Assembly (NCBI GenBank): GCA_031310005.1
Contig: CM062386.1
Span: 2,790,001 to 2,854,000, forward strand
Direction of reading: 5' to 3'
From: Dactylellina haptotyla
Lineage: Eukaryota > Ascomycota > Orbiliomycetes > Orbiliales > Orbiliaceae
Length of the DNA stretch: 64,000 bases
The notes below the pieces were generated by a model that saw only the letters and a list, made by a program, of their open reading frames with translations, was not told where the DNA came from and did no database searches. Made by a program: the position numbers and the translations under genes. Every line of letters starts with the position of its first letter. Within the stretch, counting starts at the first letter, position 1. Positions 1 through 11,906 of the stretch are shown here, one piece after another.

Positions 1-1400
1 CGCTTGCTCACCGTTGAGATCCTCATTTCCATTGCTGAGGTTATCCCTCAGGACCAGCAGGCCAGCCACACCATCCTCCTGACAACTCTGCGAAATCTCA
101 TCGGCGACAAGAGCTGGAGGGTCAGATATATGGTAGCTGACCGCTTCGAGAAGCTTGCCAAGGCCGTTGGAGACGAGGTTGTCAGAAGGGATCTCGTGCC
201 CGCCTTTGTCAAGCTCCTCAAGGATACCGAGGCGGAAGTCCGCACGGCTATCGCCGGTCAAATACCGGGTGCGTTTTTACATCTCATCAATTGATATTTT
301 TGGATCACTAACGTTGTGTAGGTTTCTGCGGCTTGCTCGACAGGGAGACTCTGTTGAACGAAATTATGACCAGTGTGGAGGATCTCGTCACCGACTCCTC
401 ACAACACGTGAGAGCTGCCCTCGGCACCCAGATAAGCGGCCTCGCCCCGATTCTCGGAAAGGAAGAGTAAGTATCTACAATCCAAATCACATAACTTCTA
501 GCTAACTGAAATATAGGACAATTGCGCACTTGCTGCCAATGTTTTTGCAGATGCTCAAGGACGAGTTCCCTGACGTCAGACTCCACATCATTTCGAAGCT
601 CGAGCTCGTCAACGAGGGTACGAATTTACATTCTATCAACAGTAAACTCCTACTAATATCTATACAGTCATCGGCATCGAACTCCTCTCGCAATCCCTCC
701 TCCCCGCCATCGTCCAGCTCGCCGAGGACAAGCAGTGGCGCGTCCGTCTCGCCATTATCGAGTACATCCCCTTGCTTGCCTCGCAACTGGGTGTTGAATT
801 CTTCGACCAGCAGCTTGGTGAGCTATGTATGGGATGGCTCGGTGACACTGTCTTCTCGATCAGGGAGGCCGCAACCATAAACCTTAAGAAGCTCACGGAG
901 GTCTTTGGCGTGGAATGGGCCAAGAAGACGATAATACCGAAGGTCATGAACATGGGCACCCACCCCAACTACCTCTACCGAATGACCACCTGCTTCGCCA
1001 TCAGCGTAAGTACTCGATGATTTATCAGCCATTGGATTCTGAGACTAATATATTATAGACGCTGGCGCCTGTCGTATCGCTTGAAGTCATCCAGGAGAAC
1101 ATCGTCCCTGTGATCACCCAGCTCGTGGAGGACCCAATCCCTAACATCCGCTTCAACGTCGCCAAGTCCTATGGTGCTCTGTTGGATGTTCTCCGAAGCC
1201 TTCCCGAGGACGGCAGCCCAGTCACCGGCGGCGAGATTGCTCCTCTAGGAACGGAGCCGTCGCCAGCATGTCTCGAGGTTATTCAGAAGGATGTGATTCC
1301 CGCCCTGGAGAAGCTACAGGCGGATGAGGATATAGACGTCAGATACTTTTCCAGTCAGGCGGCGGCCAAGCTACCGGATGCCATGCACACTAGTCCGTAG
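1..1400 (+). CDS. TPD3: PP2A scaffold (A / PR65) subunit, 3' part
   Basis: This is the C-terminal part (397 codons) of the HEAT-repeat scaffold of protein phosphatase 2A, which holds the catalytic C and regulatory B subunits together. Exons by splice signals: <1-268, 322-466, 517-617, 668-1005, 1059-1400; all junctions keep frame. The product is a run of HEAT repeats with typical signatures such as [37 protein letters not shown] and [14 protein letters not shown], as in PR65. The 5' end lies outside the window. An insertion of about 25 residues ([16 protein letters not shown] region) sits in the last repeats, in what is probably a loop. Constitutive housekeeping gene; identity is very secure, the symbol is by homology to yeast TPD3. 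Confidence 0.93.
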
Positions 1401-2613
1401 AGAGACGAAATCAAAAAAAGGATCTATTCGCGAATGAGAAAAGAAAAAAGGAAAAGGAAAAAGAAGACAAAAAGCAAGACTACATCTTTGACAGCTTTGT
1501 TCAGCTCTTTTTTTTTTTGGAACTACTTTTTTTTATTTTTAGAATACGAAACAAATTTCTTTGTTTTTGGACTTCTTCTTCATCTTATTTCCCCTCTACC
1601 GCCTCTACCGGTAACCGCTTTCTTGTGGATAGCCTCTGAAGAATAGTGTGTATGTGCTTTGTTAGCTAGATGCCTGGATATAGCTTCTTTAACGAATGAG
1701 ACATGGACCTTCCTAGCGATTTAATACTATATTTTATAAAACTAGAACTTCCAGACTTCCTTATTTTTTCCTAGTATACGTGAGATAGCTAGGAGATCAT
1801 ACCGTATATAATAGTTTACCTAGCTACCTTGAAGCTCGAGCTGTCTGTCGTGCGAGCAAACAAACAAGCAATTGGAGCTAGTTATGTGTGTGACTGACAC
1901 CGCGTTGGTGAGACAAAGCAAGCGCGCCCGAAGCTCCAAACCCCAACGTTAACGTCAGTCGGCTCGCCTCCAACACGCGACGACGTTTTATTTGTTATCG
2001 ATTACTCTTTCATTCCCACTTCCCTTTGAGACATTTTGCCATTCCGCACCTGCGCGAGCACGCACGTACCGCATACCATACCTTACTCTACCCCACCTGT
2101 CATCGCATCTCATCGCATTCTATTCTCGTACGCGGGGTTCTATTCTTATTATACTGCGTTGAAAGAGGATAGCTAATTTAACAGTTACATCGAACGATAC
2201 TGTACAAACACACGAGGGAGGTGGCAAGCACAGACCACACGGACCACACGACGGGTTGGTTCTGGTGCAAAAAAGAGCAATCGATTACTGATACGGATAT
2301 CCATCCGCTATTGCACTTACTCACTCGCTGGCTAGCTCGCCAGATAGCTAGTAGGGATCCTTCACGCTATTTCCTTAGAGGGGAGCTAAACAAGCTTTGT
2401 CTATCTCCTCTCTTTCTTCCCATTTTTCTTCTACAAGATTCTTTACAGGTGTGTGGGTGTGGTTATAACGTACACACACTTCTACGGGATTCGGGGTTTG
2501 ACGCAACGCGGTAGGGGCCGATATATTACGAACATACCCTTATCAAAGCTTGTATTAAAGTGGATTACTGGATTGGCAAGTTGAGGATACGAGGCTAGGA
2601 AAAGCAAAGGAAG
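1401..2613. other. Intergenic: 3' flank of PP2A-A gene and long promoter/leader of Nse3 gene
   Basis: No convincing coding sequence. It starts with an A/G-rich then T-rich stretch (about 1410-1560), likely the 3' UTR of the phosphatase gene. From about 1850 it becomes a pyrimidine-containing promoter-like region. The open frame at 2221-2514 has no ATG start and no recognisable product. Confidence 0.5.
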
Positions 2614-4221
2614 ATGGTGCGCACGGTGCAGACTGGGGCTCGGAAGCGGCCGAGGGGGGTGTGTATTTCCTCTTCTTATTCTTTTTTATTTTCCTACAAC
2701 ATGCTCCTTTTCGGGGTATCCTCTTATAGTAGAGTTGATTATGTGGACTTATAGCTAATTTTCTGATATGGGGATAGTCACGAAGGGAGCCTACACGAGA
2801 ACCCTCTGAAGAAGAGGAAGAAGAACAAGAGGAGGAAGAGGAGGAGGATGAAGAGGAAGAGGAAGCACCGCCGACATCCCGCCAGAGGAAAACATATGCA
2901 TCTGCGTCGTCTTCCCGCCGGTTGACTAATCAGGTTGCTAGTCGCCGCTCTCGCGTCCCCGTTGAAGAAGAAGCTGAAGAAGAGTCTGAAGAGGAGGAGG
3001 AGGAAAGAAGACCGGGGCGTCAACAGGCAGGATTACAAGCCCGTCAGAGGAAGCGAAAGGGTTTACAACAGAGACGGAGAAGGCGGGACGACGATGATGA
3101 CGACGAAGAGGATGAAGAAGAGCGAGAGGAAAATGAAGAGATGGAAGAGGATGCGGGGGAGAAGAAGGGAGTAGATCCGGTTAGTAAGCTTGTGAGATTG
3201 GCGTTGGCGATGGAGTATCAGAAGAAGCCGATAAGGCGGCAAGATATTAGTGAGAAGGGTATATTTTCCAATATTTATATACATACCTGCGAAGAAGAAA
3301 GAGCTAATGATAATATCGTGCGCAGTGCTGGGCCAACAGTATAAATCCGACTTTAAAGCCATCTTCACGGAAGCCGAGAAGGCGTTAAACCTTGTGTTCG
3401 GGTTCAGTATGGTCGAAATCCCGGCCGTCACGGAAAGAATAACCCTCGCCCAGCAACGTCGGCAAGCGCAGGCAGAAGCTCAGCGCGGTGGTGCAGCAGC
3501 AGCAGCAGCGACCCAAGCGACCCAGCAAGCGCAAACGGAGACAGCAGCAGCCGCCGCGAAAAAGAAGAAGGACGCAGCGGGTAGCAAAAGCTGGCAGTTA
3601 GTCTCCACCTTACCCGACAAATACCGCCTCCCGCTCCTCCACGCCCCGCTGTTGCCGGACGACCAGACGATATTGGGCATAGGCAGCACCATTGTCGCGA
3701 TCGTATATCTTTCTAACCGCGCAATCTCAGAAGAAACACTCAAACGCCACCTGCGCAAATTCAACGTGGAGGATAGAATCCCCGTTGAAGGGAACAGGGA
3801 GAACGGAAAGATGGAGAATATCATGGCGAAATTGATAAGGGAGGGGTACCTTGTTAAACTGAAGGATGAGGTTATCCCCGGCCAGGAGCAGACGTATACA
3901 TATGTTGTCGGTCCCCGGGGCAAGTTGGAACTCGGGAGGCAGGGGGTGACGGAGTTTGTGAGACGGGTGTATGAAGGGTGTGATGGGGAGGTTGATGAGG
4001 GGTTTGAGAGGAGGGTTAATCGGGCTATTGGAAAAGATGATGGGAAGGAGGAGAAGGCGCAGGATGGCGATAATGGTGGAGGGGAGGAAGAAGGTTCTGG
4101 TCGTGGGGGCGCAGGTGCGGGGAGACGGGGCGGGAGGGGTGGAGCGAGAGGTGGCGGTGGGAGGGGAGGGAGGAGACGGAGGGCCGATGATAGTGAGGAG
4201 GAAGAAGAGGACTCTGAGTAG
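2614..4221 (+). CDS. NSE3: Nse3-like MAGE-domain subunit of the SMC5-SMC6 complex
   Basis: Predicted 473-aa nuclear protein of the SMC5/6 DNA repair complex, where Nse3 pairs with Nse1 and Nse4 and binds DNA. Exons 2614-2658, 2778-3258, 3326-4221; the ATG at 2614 opens a 15-codon first exon (MVRTVQTGARKRPRG). The N-terminal ~150 residues are disordered, with long Glu/Asp runs and basic patches. The MAGE-type winged-helix region starts near DPVSKLVRLALAMEYQKKPI and continues through ISEKVLGQQYKSDF and KALNLVFGFSMVEI, then WQLVSTLPDKYRLP, ILGIGSTIVAIVYLSNRAI and EETLKRHLRKFNVE. A Q/A-rich insert (about residues 220-260) splits the domain. The tail is Gly/Arg-rich (RGG-like) and ends in an acidic stretch, a long extension compared with yeast Nse3. 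The family call rests on the MAGE signature. Confidence 0.85.
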
Positions 4222-4946
4222 ATGCGGCTTATTCACGATTGTACTATATTATATTCTGGTATGCACATGGCGGCGTTGTGATTTTGTTTTTTATAACTGT
4301 TCTTTGGGGATGCGGTGTTAAAAAACCGGAAATCTATACTCCAATCAGGTCAGCTGAAGACTAACTGGGTTCTGGCCTGGAACTGAGCTTGGGAGGAATT
4401 GTAGTCGAACCACTAGATCGTGTAACCCCTTGCGTTGAAGCCTATATTTTGAACTACAAGGAGATCGAGGTCGCTCTCACTGCCTCCAATTAGGTATGTT
4501 TCAATATCCCAGAAATCGGCTGTCTGGTGAATATTCTCTCGCGGACAGTTCGCCCTAATTTATCGTAATATCCGACGAAAAAAATTCAAAATGCCGGACC
4601 GATCCGTTCAATGAGAGTTAGAATCGTAGTTAAATCACACATACCGAGATCGTCGTCCCTTGCGCTAAAGCTCCCATCTAGGCTAGCTAGGCTGCCAAAA
4701 CTTAATTCTGAGTGTTGCACGAAAGCTCTAAATTCATTAGACGAGAGCCTTAGAATCCTCGGGTTTCCACTATAAAATCAACTCCACAACCGCTGACAGT
4801 TGCAGGTTTGGAACCACCAACTCTAAATCATCTTCAATATTTATCCTTTATCCGGCCTGCCTTACTGCCTGTATCTATATATCTATATGTTTAACGGTAT
4901 CTAGTATCTTCGGCTTTTTAGGACCTATCTATTCTTCCTATTAATT
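4222..4946. other. Intergenic, no gene seen
   Basis: About 725 bases of moderately AT-rich DNA between Nse3 and the putative secreted peptide. Stop codons are frequent in all frames. No RNA gene or repeat was recognised. Confidence 0.4.
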
Positions 4947-5197
4947 ATGAAATATTCAATCGTCCTTTTAGCCCTCGCTATTACTGGGCAAAGTTTGCCA
5001 GCTGGTAGCCCGCGTAAGTTACTCATTATCACCCCTGAGTTTGTAGAACTAGTAAAGTCGAGATTAAAACAAAAATTCGCTAACTTTTGGGTAATATCGC
5101 AGCTCCCTTCCCTCGAACGACGGGTATTCTTGGCCTACCTCGTATACTTGACATGCGTATCCCGGGGCTCATCGATATCCCGATTAAAAGGCGCTGA
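4947..5197 (+). CDS. Putative small secreted peptide (54 aa, two exons)
   Basis: Exon 4947-5013 encodes MKYSIVLLALAITGQSLPAG, a textbook signal peptide. It ends at a GTAAGT donor; the 89-nt intron has a GCTAAC branch site (about 5080) and a CAG acceptor at 5100-5102. Exon 5103-5197 continues in frame to a TGA. The mature part is about 35 residues, Pro/Gly/Ile-rich, with no cysteine, and ends in a basic KRR tail. Without splicing the frame reads on to 5207 with an unconvincing sequence. The complete set of splice elements is why I favour the spliced form. No family recognised; an effector or propeptide is possible. It could also be chance, since the product is short. Confidence 0.4.
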
Positions 5198-6378
5198 GCA
5201 GCGCTAGGTATCCAAGTTCTATGCGCGAGATGGGTTGGAAATTTCGAAATGTGCTACTCGAGTTCGCTTTGTTAATTTCCATACCAAAATGGCGGTGGTT
5301 CTCAAAAATACAAGGCTGCCTTTCGTGTAATTCTGCGGTAGTTTGAATCCCAATTTTTACACGTATTCTATGGACTCGGACGGCAAGTGGTCGTTCAATT
5401 TGATTTTAGGACACCGAGTTTTACACCTTAAATTGGCTGATTAAATCCAGTCTCGTAACCAGGATTAAATGCGATGTTACTTCATTCTGTAGTCTATTTG
5501 ACAAGGTATCTATCTCTTTGTAACACCAAAAGCCAGGACACCCACAGACATGACGTATATGGACAGGTACGTCCTGCTCGTTCTCAAAGCCTGGTAAACC
5601 GATGAGCTAGAATTAAGATCTTATGCTCAAAGATGCGTCTTACCTTATACATGTTTGTGTGTTTCGGTGAGCTTAGGTGATGGGGTTTGTATAGTCTAGC
5701 TTGGCGATTGCGGTCGCTAGTTCTTTCTCGGAGAGCGCATATCCATCCGGTTGCGTGATAATGATCTTCGTCAAATAAAGAGGGATTTGAGACTGGGGGT
5801 GGTGGCTGCCGCGATTGTAGCTGGGATGCTCGCGGAAGTAATGTACTCTGTAGATCTTGAAATATGATAATAAAGTAATACTGCAAGTATTTAGAGAATG
5901 GCAGGTGAGAATCTTGGTGCCAGTTTATGAAGGGAAGGCTAGTGTGAAAAAAACAAGGAACTTAAAAGGAAGTGACTACCTCAAGGTTTCGATCTACATA
6001 TTTTATATATGTACTCATATTTCGCCGTTCGAAAGTTTCCAAAACTCATAAATAGGGCAGCCGAATTCTGTAGCCGCGTGGTTTCCGCGTAGAAAATCCA
6101 CCCCGAAATGGCGATCCTACGTGAGAAAAATGCACCTTTTGGCAACCCCCATATTATTGCCAGTGAGCAGAATAATCACTTCAATAGTGTAAATATGATC
6201 AACGCTACGATAAATTCATACTGTAACATTGTGAGGTACGAGGTTTGCTGATGATCAAATGGGAATATATATAGTCGAGCTTGTTCCTAAGTAGTATTAA
6301 CTTCATTTCTATTAGCATATCTACAGTCATCACAGCTACGCCCTTTACTTTTCTGAAACCAATTGCAAGTCATCAGCC
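5198..6378. other. Intergenic with NLR remnant and kinase-like gene promoter
   Basis: Apart from the NLR scrap, only short unsupported frames. A run of ATATATATAG near 6265 lies about 110 bases upstream of the kinase-like ATG and could serve as a TATA element. Confidence 0.4.
5690..5790 (-). pseudogene. Frameshifted remnant of an NLR N-terminal nucleoside-phosphorylase domain
   Basis: Reverse-strand reading gives FDEDHYHATGWICAL, then, after a frame change, SEKELATAIAKLDYT. Together these match the start of fungal PNP-type NLRs, including the intact copy in this window, whose N-terminus reads YTVGWLCALPSSELVAAIAMLDEQ. A stop codon follows soon after. Only the first ~30 codons of the domain are recognisable and the rest of the receptor is absent, so this is a decayed fragment rather than a short gene. 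Confidence 0.6.
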
Positions 6379-7200
6379 ATGATTTCATCTTCATCTATAT
6401 CAACGCCCACAGCTCCAAGACTGGGTGTGGGGCCTCATGATATTCTCTGGGAGGACCTTTATAAAGGTGGACTAAATGGTATTTTGAAAGAAAAGCACCG
6501 AATGATACACGCCCCGTTTTGGACAGACGACGGTATCTTCGAGTACCGCGGTATGGCAATAAAAAGAACCGCCCAGTCTCGAGAAATGGAAATGGCAGAA
6601 CGTGCAGGAGACTGCGGTGTCAAAGTTCTCGGTCACATCCTCAGATTCGACCTGCCGGACGGTCAGCCCCGAAAAATGGGAATGGCGATGGAAATAGCGA
6701 CACCGTTAGTCCATTACATCAAGACTATACTAGATAACCCCGAAGAAAAGCACAAAATCAAACTCGAGATGATTGCGGTTGTGGAAAAGTTACACACGGA
6801 GTATAATATGGTGCACGGCGATGTCAAACCGCTAAACTTTGTTGTATGCAAAGACCGCGGGGTCCGTCTTTGCGATTGGGAAACCGCGCGGCCGATCGAT
6901 GAATCTACTGCCATCTGGGAAAAATTGACGGAAGAGGCGGAAATCGGTACTTTTACACCTCGGTATAACACGAAACGGGATGATTATGTCCCGCCCACTC
7001 CGGCTGACGATATGTACGCTTTGGCAATCTCGATCTGGGAGCTATACACTGATAGTGTGCCATTATCTAATATTTCTGATGAAGATGAATTGGGTGAGTT
7101 CTTGGAAAATGGTGGGACGGTGGACCTGACGAAGGTCGAGGATGATGAAACGAGAGAGTGGATAAGGGAGAATCTACGGAAAGGGGGAGCAAAGGTCTAA
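6379..7200 (+). CDS. Compact protein kinase-like protein
   Basis: Single-exon 273-aa protein with an ATG start. Kinase landmarks in order: MAIKR (Lys62, candidate beta-3 lysine), EMEMAERAG (candidate helix C glutamates 71/74), a MAMEIATPL hinge, the catalytic loop HGDVKPLNF (His146-Asp148, Lys150, Asn153), CDWETA in place of DFG (Asp166), and ADDMYALAISIWELY (helix F Asp). No glycine-rich loop is visible and the N-lobe is very short. HGD instead of HRD and DWE instead of DFG suggest an atypical kinase or small-molecule kinase-like fold, common as lineage-specific genes in filamentous fungi. The key Asp/Lys/Asn are present, so activity is possible. Substrate unknown. Confidence 0.7.
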   Translation: MISSSSISTPTAPRLGVGPHDILWEDLYKGGLNGILKEKHRMIHAPFWTDDGIFEYRGMAIKRTAQSREMEMAERAGDCGVKVLGHILRFDLPDGQPRKMGMAMEIATPLVHYIKTILDNPEEKHKIKLEMIAVVEKLHTEYNMVHGDVKPLNFVVCKDRGVRLCDWETARPIDESTAIWEKLTEEAEIGTFTPRYNTKRDDYVPPTPADDMYALAISIWELYTDSVPLSNISDEDELGEFLENGGTVDLTKVEDDETREWIRENLRKGGAKV

Positions 7201-8239
7201 AATATCAAATCATTCAACCTCGATCATTGGGGATAATATCGGAATGGTACTTGGGGAATACAACAAATATTGTATTTAAGGTGTCATGAATTACACACAC
7301 AGTTGGGATATGTTTAGCCAATATTTTCATTCAACTTCCTATGGATCCAGTGTGATATTTTGAATTTGGCGATTTTCAGTTCGCAAATCTAGGCTCAAAT
7401 GACAGGTTACAAAGCATCAGAATTCAAAGGACTATCTATATACGCTTTGATAACCATTGATAAGACCTAGGATATTATAAAATCCTACTACCATGTTTAC
7501 GAGAAGACTTCCAGGTAACTACGCCTTCCCTATCAATTCGGAATTCCATGTTGGTAAAGGATGCGCTGCTGTTCGCCAAAAAAATAAAGAAGAATATTCA
7601 CAAGTAATATTGCCTGCTTGAAAGCCCGCATTACTATGCCTTAAACGCAATGAAAGTAATTCGATGAATAGAGGGAGAGAGAGAAAGGATATCATTCCCA
7701 GCAAGTATATATATATATTCGCTAAATAAAAAAGAATAATAAAGAACGCTTTTCTCCAAAAGAAGGCTGAAAAGAAAACTTGGAATTTTGTTTTAGTTTT
7801 TCGCTATCAAAGAAGAGAGAGAGAGGAACCACTGCTTCTGCTGTTGCTGTTGCTACTGCTGCTACAATATACAAGTCGAATTCCAATAGGGAAGTCGACA
7901 GAAAGAGCAAAAAAGAGAAGAGAGAAGAAATGAAGGAGAATAAAACAAATAAGACTCGTGAAATAAAATAAAATGCTAAAATAGTATATATAAAGAGTAG
8001 GATATCCGACTGCAATAGAAACCCCCACGCAACAGATAATAATAGTTTATACTTACCTCCTTCTTCCTCTTCTACGCCCGCCAACTTTTTTTTTCATCAT
8101 CTACAAAAGGAAAACACGAATAGACAAACGAAAGAAAAATAAACAAAAGGGAGAAAAAGACCATTTATAGAATTGAACAATGTAATTAAAAAGAAGTATT
8201 TAGGTATGATAAACTCCTTCTCGTCTTATATTCCCATCT
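7201..8239. other. Convergent intergenic region with trinucleotide-type repeat
   Basis: Lies between the 3' ends of the kinase-like gene (+) and EFR3 (-). It is AT-rich with short purine runs. A degenerate CTG/TTG tract (CTGCTTCTGCTGTTGCTGTT and on) lies at about 7829-7864 and probably belongs to the EFR3 3' UTR. No gene seen. Confidence 0.4.
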
Positions 8240-11200
8240 TTAATACGGCGGCCGGAAACCACCAGCGCTCAATGTGCTACCACTCCTCTGTCGTCCACCT
8301 ACACCACCGGGGACAGTCTTCCCCTTAACACTACCAATATTGCTCAACAGGCTCTTCACATCGACTGCTCCGCCGCTGGGGGACTGTGACATGCGTACAG
8401 GAGAGCCGGCGTTACTGCTAAGAATACTGCTGACGGGGGTCGCGACCCCGCTGCGGTTGTTGTTCACGCTGAGGCTGCGTTGTACAGCGAGGGTCGGGCT
8501 CGCGGGCGGTTCTGGGGTCCGCACAATCTCCACAGTGTTGTTGTTGTTGTTGTTAGCGTTAGGAGGGGAGTACTTTGACGTCGGACCCTCCCACCATGGC
8601 TTTTGGGGTGTAGAATTGGTGGATGAGGGGAGCGGGATGTCGATTTGCGGGGCGCCAGTGGGGCTGGTAGTCATGCCTTTCTTTGGGGTTGTGGTGGCGC
8701 TGTTGGCGTTCGCCGCAGCCGCTTCGTCCCAGAATGAAAAAGCGGAAAGGTCGTTGTTGCCCTTTCCTTCGAGTTGGGGGCCGCCATTTTGTGTTATAAC
8801 TGGTGGGGTCATGGGGTACTCTCCGGGCATGTGGACTTGTAGCTGTGGTTGAAAGACGCCGGGGAGTGGTGGAACTGGTGGTTTCTCATCTTCAGCGTCA
8901 GACGGAGGGATTGGGCTGGCGCCCTTGCGTTCCGAGCTTCGGCTTCTGGTGCTAGGCTTCCGCTTTGCGGTGCTGCTGGCAACTGTCGCGGTGAGGGATG
9001 GGCTCTCGGGTCCTCCCTGGTGCTCCATATCATCCGATGAGCTGCCAATGTAGCTACCAACATCCATCATGCTCTCGCTGCTGTCGCTACCGCCGCTTTC
9101 CAAGCTGCCTCTGTTGAATTTGACGTTGCCGTTTTGGGTCGTTGGTCGACTAACCGTGGCGCGGGAGACACCAGTAAGCACCAATTTCAGCTCGTTGGCT
9201 CTGACCGTGGATTCCCGGCTGCTGCTCGTCCTCGCGCCCGAAACGTTGGTGTTAGAGCGGTTCACACGCCCGAATCGTTCTTCCTGGCTAAGCTTGAACT
9301 TTTCAAGATTTCCTGTTGCGGGTCGGCTTCCCGGTCGACTGGGGCTTCGGTAATCTTTGTCTCCGGTGCGGGTGCTTCTCCTATCTCCGTTGATGGGGAG
9401 GAAGCTTCGGATGGTTGTACCGGTGGTGCCAAATCCGCCCGTTCTGCCTTCGGACAAGCTCGTCTGGCGGCTCGAATAGGCTGCGATGCTGGCCATGACG
9501 GATTCTTTACTCCAAGTCGCGCCCTCGACAAAAATCTCCTTCAATTTCGCTGGGAATTCCGTCTCGCTTTCGGTAGCAATCGCACTCATGACCAATTCCA
9601 TGACTTGCGTGTAGTCCTCCCGCGGAAGCAGGGCGCCCTCAGCGATATTTTCAGGGTATACGTGCCTCTCATCAATGGAATCAACAACTTGATCTTCCTC
9701 TCTTGGTACCTTGAGTGGGATAAACCACTTTCCGGCGGTCTGGCGCTCCATTATTGTGTTCATCGTTTCTTGGCGCAAATTGTCCATCGCCCAGGTATCT
9801 GCTACGGAGTAAATATACGCCAACACTAAGCTCTTGATGGCAATCTTCTCCTTAGCGGTCTCGAGGCTCCCAGCTTCCTCGTCCAGGCGGTAAATCATGG
9901 GTAAACCGGAAAGAACAGCGGGTAGTCCCATCTTCCGAACCAGCAAATCGAGAAGCTTGTAGATTCCGATGATATCGACGGCCCTGGAAGCGTGTGCTAG
10001 AATTGTTTCGAAAGTCGCGACGTGCAAGAGTTTAAGGAAGGAGCTGTTGACAAGCTTCAAGGCTCGGTGGGTAAGATTTAGGCTGTTAATTTCGATGAGG
10101 GCGGTACCAATGTCGCTGGTGACGTTGGGGCGGTCGATTTCGAGGCTGAGGTAAGTTGAGAAGCCGTCGACGTAGGCCTTTCGGACACCCCTTTCTTCTT
10201 CGCGTAGAACCCAGTGGGTGCCCTCCCAAACGCTGAGAGGGACGGTGTTCCGGCCAATCGAATGGAGAGAACTTCGCTGGTTGGCTACGATCAGAAGGTC
10301 GCGGACAGACTTGAGGGCGACGGCTCGAGCGGTGTCAAAGCTGAAAAAGTCGTCGACATGGGGCTGTTCGGTGACGTTGGAGACTGCACCGGCGATAGCA
10401 GGGTCAGTTGTAAGAGGGGCGCTGGGGGATGGTTTTAGCCGTAAGAGAACTTCGCCGGCAATATCGGCGATTTGGTCGGTGTAGTATATGTGTGTGGCGA
10501 GGTTGGCGATGCATTTCCGCAGTTTGTGAAGGAGGTCTCTGCGGGTGGACGAAGGTGATTTGACAACTTCCGTAATGGTCGCGGTAATTGCAAAGATGGC
10601 AGCAGTAGTGAGAGACGGGGTGCCGGTGGCTGTTGGTGGCGGCTTTTCTGTGTTTGGTTTCGGGGAGCTCGGAGGGGACGGTTTTGTTTCCAGTTGAAGG
10701 AGCTGTAGTATTTTGGCAATGATGGTGACGAGGACGTCCATAACGCTCAACCCGACGAGGTTGACAGAGGATGAGAGGAGCCACGAGATGAGCTGCGCGT
10801 AGATGAGCTGCTTTTGTAATTCAGCTTCGGCCATCGGGACAGTGACCAATTGCTCGAGGATTTCGACGAGGATTAAGAACCGCGATTGGGTGGGAGCCCA
10901 TTTCGCGACCATTTCGATAAGACTCGTCGTCCACGACTCGGCTACGGATGGCCTGGATGTGATGTAGCGGAGTACAACCTGCGTGGCGAACCGCATCTGC
11001 GCGATATTGTTGACCTCGAATATGCCCTTCAGACTCTGCAGCGCCAGAATTTCGATATCCTGCTGTTCCAGCTTGTCGGCGTCCGCGGCGGTGTTGGCCA
11101 TGGCGCCATCGATCGTTCCAATCGAGGTCCGCGGAATGCCGCCGGGGGGCGCACTTTTGTCCTCATTAGTTTCGATCGTGGTGATAACGTATTGGATCTC

Positions 11201-11906
11201 GTCGAGGTGGTCGATGTCGTCGGAGTATACGTTTTGAAGTATGACGGGTAAAACGATGGCCAGTTGCTGTTTTGCATTCGCCGAAGATAATGCTTCGGAC
11301 GAGCAGACGCTCTTTATCGCTTTCAATCCCGCCAACCTCCATCTCAATTCGTGCCCGACGGGAGGACTGGACGCGCAGTCGGCGTACAACCGAATGACGG
11401 ATTCGAAGAGTCTGACGTAAGATTCATCTGACGCCAGATTGGCGCCGTCGTGGTTTGAGCAGAAGGCGTCCCAACATCGGAGGGTTTCCTCGATGAGGAC
11501 GATATCTTTGGAGGCGATGACGGTTTTGAGGATGGTGAGGATGTTGGTGGCGTAGAGGTTGAGGTCTCTGGGGCACTTATCGATCAGGGCGCGGCATATT
11601 TCCAGTGTCACCTGCACATTCCTATGGAAGAATTAAAAGATATATTTATTGAAAAAAAGAAGGTGGAGATACATACCCTGTTCGCCGCTTGTAAACATCG
11701 CGGGCAGCCCTTCGCTCGAGGAAATCGCCGACCTTTTGGAGCTTTGAGCGCCGGGTGGAGACGTAGTAGAGGAGGTAGGATAGCTCGGAGCCGTTGGGTT
11801 TGATTTCGACGGCGCCCTTTTGGAATTTGGGATATGTTTTGAGGATGAGGATCTGGTGTTTGGGGCGACACATGTTCGGAACGGGTACATCCATGTACGC
11901 CGACAT
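8240..11906 (-). CDS. EFR3: EFR3-family plasma-membrane scaffold for PI4-kinase
   Basis: Two exons (11677-11906, 8240-11621) give 1,203 aa. The family anchors the Stt4/PI4KIII-alpha complex at the plasma membrane. The N-terminus carries the hallmark CRPKHQILILKTYP and SELSYLLYYVSTRRSKLQKV followed by FLERRAARDVYKRRTG; the splice restores TGNVQVTLEICRALI, matching the family. The first ~700 residues look like helical HEAT/ARM repeats. The last ~450 are Ser/Pro/Asn-rich and disordered (KYSPPNANNNNNN, PPEPPASPTL), likely phosphoregulated. The start is the ATG at 11906 (MSAYMDVPVPNMCRPKHQ); the family usually begins close to CRPKHQ, so Met12 or an upstream exon is possible. The Cys just before RPKHQ is where palmitoylation would be expected. 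Confidence 0.88.
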
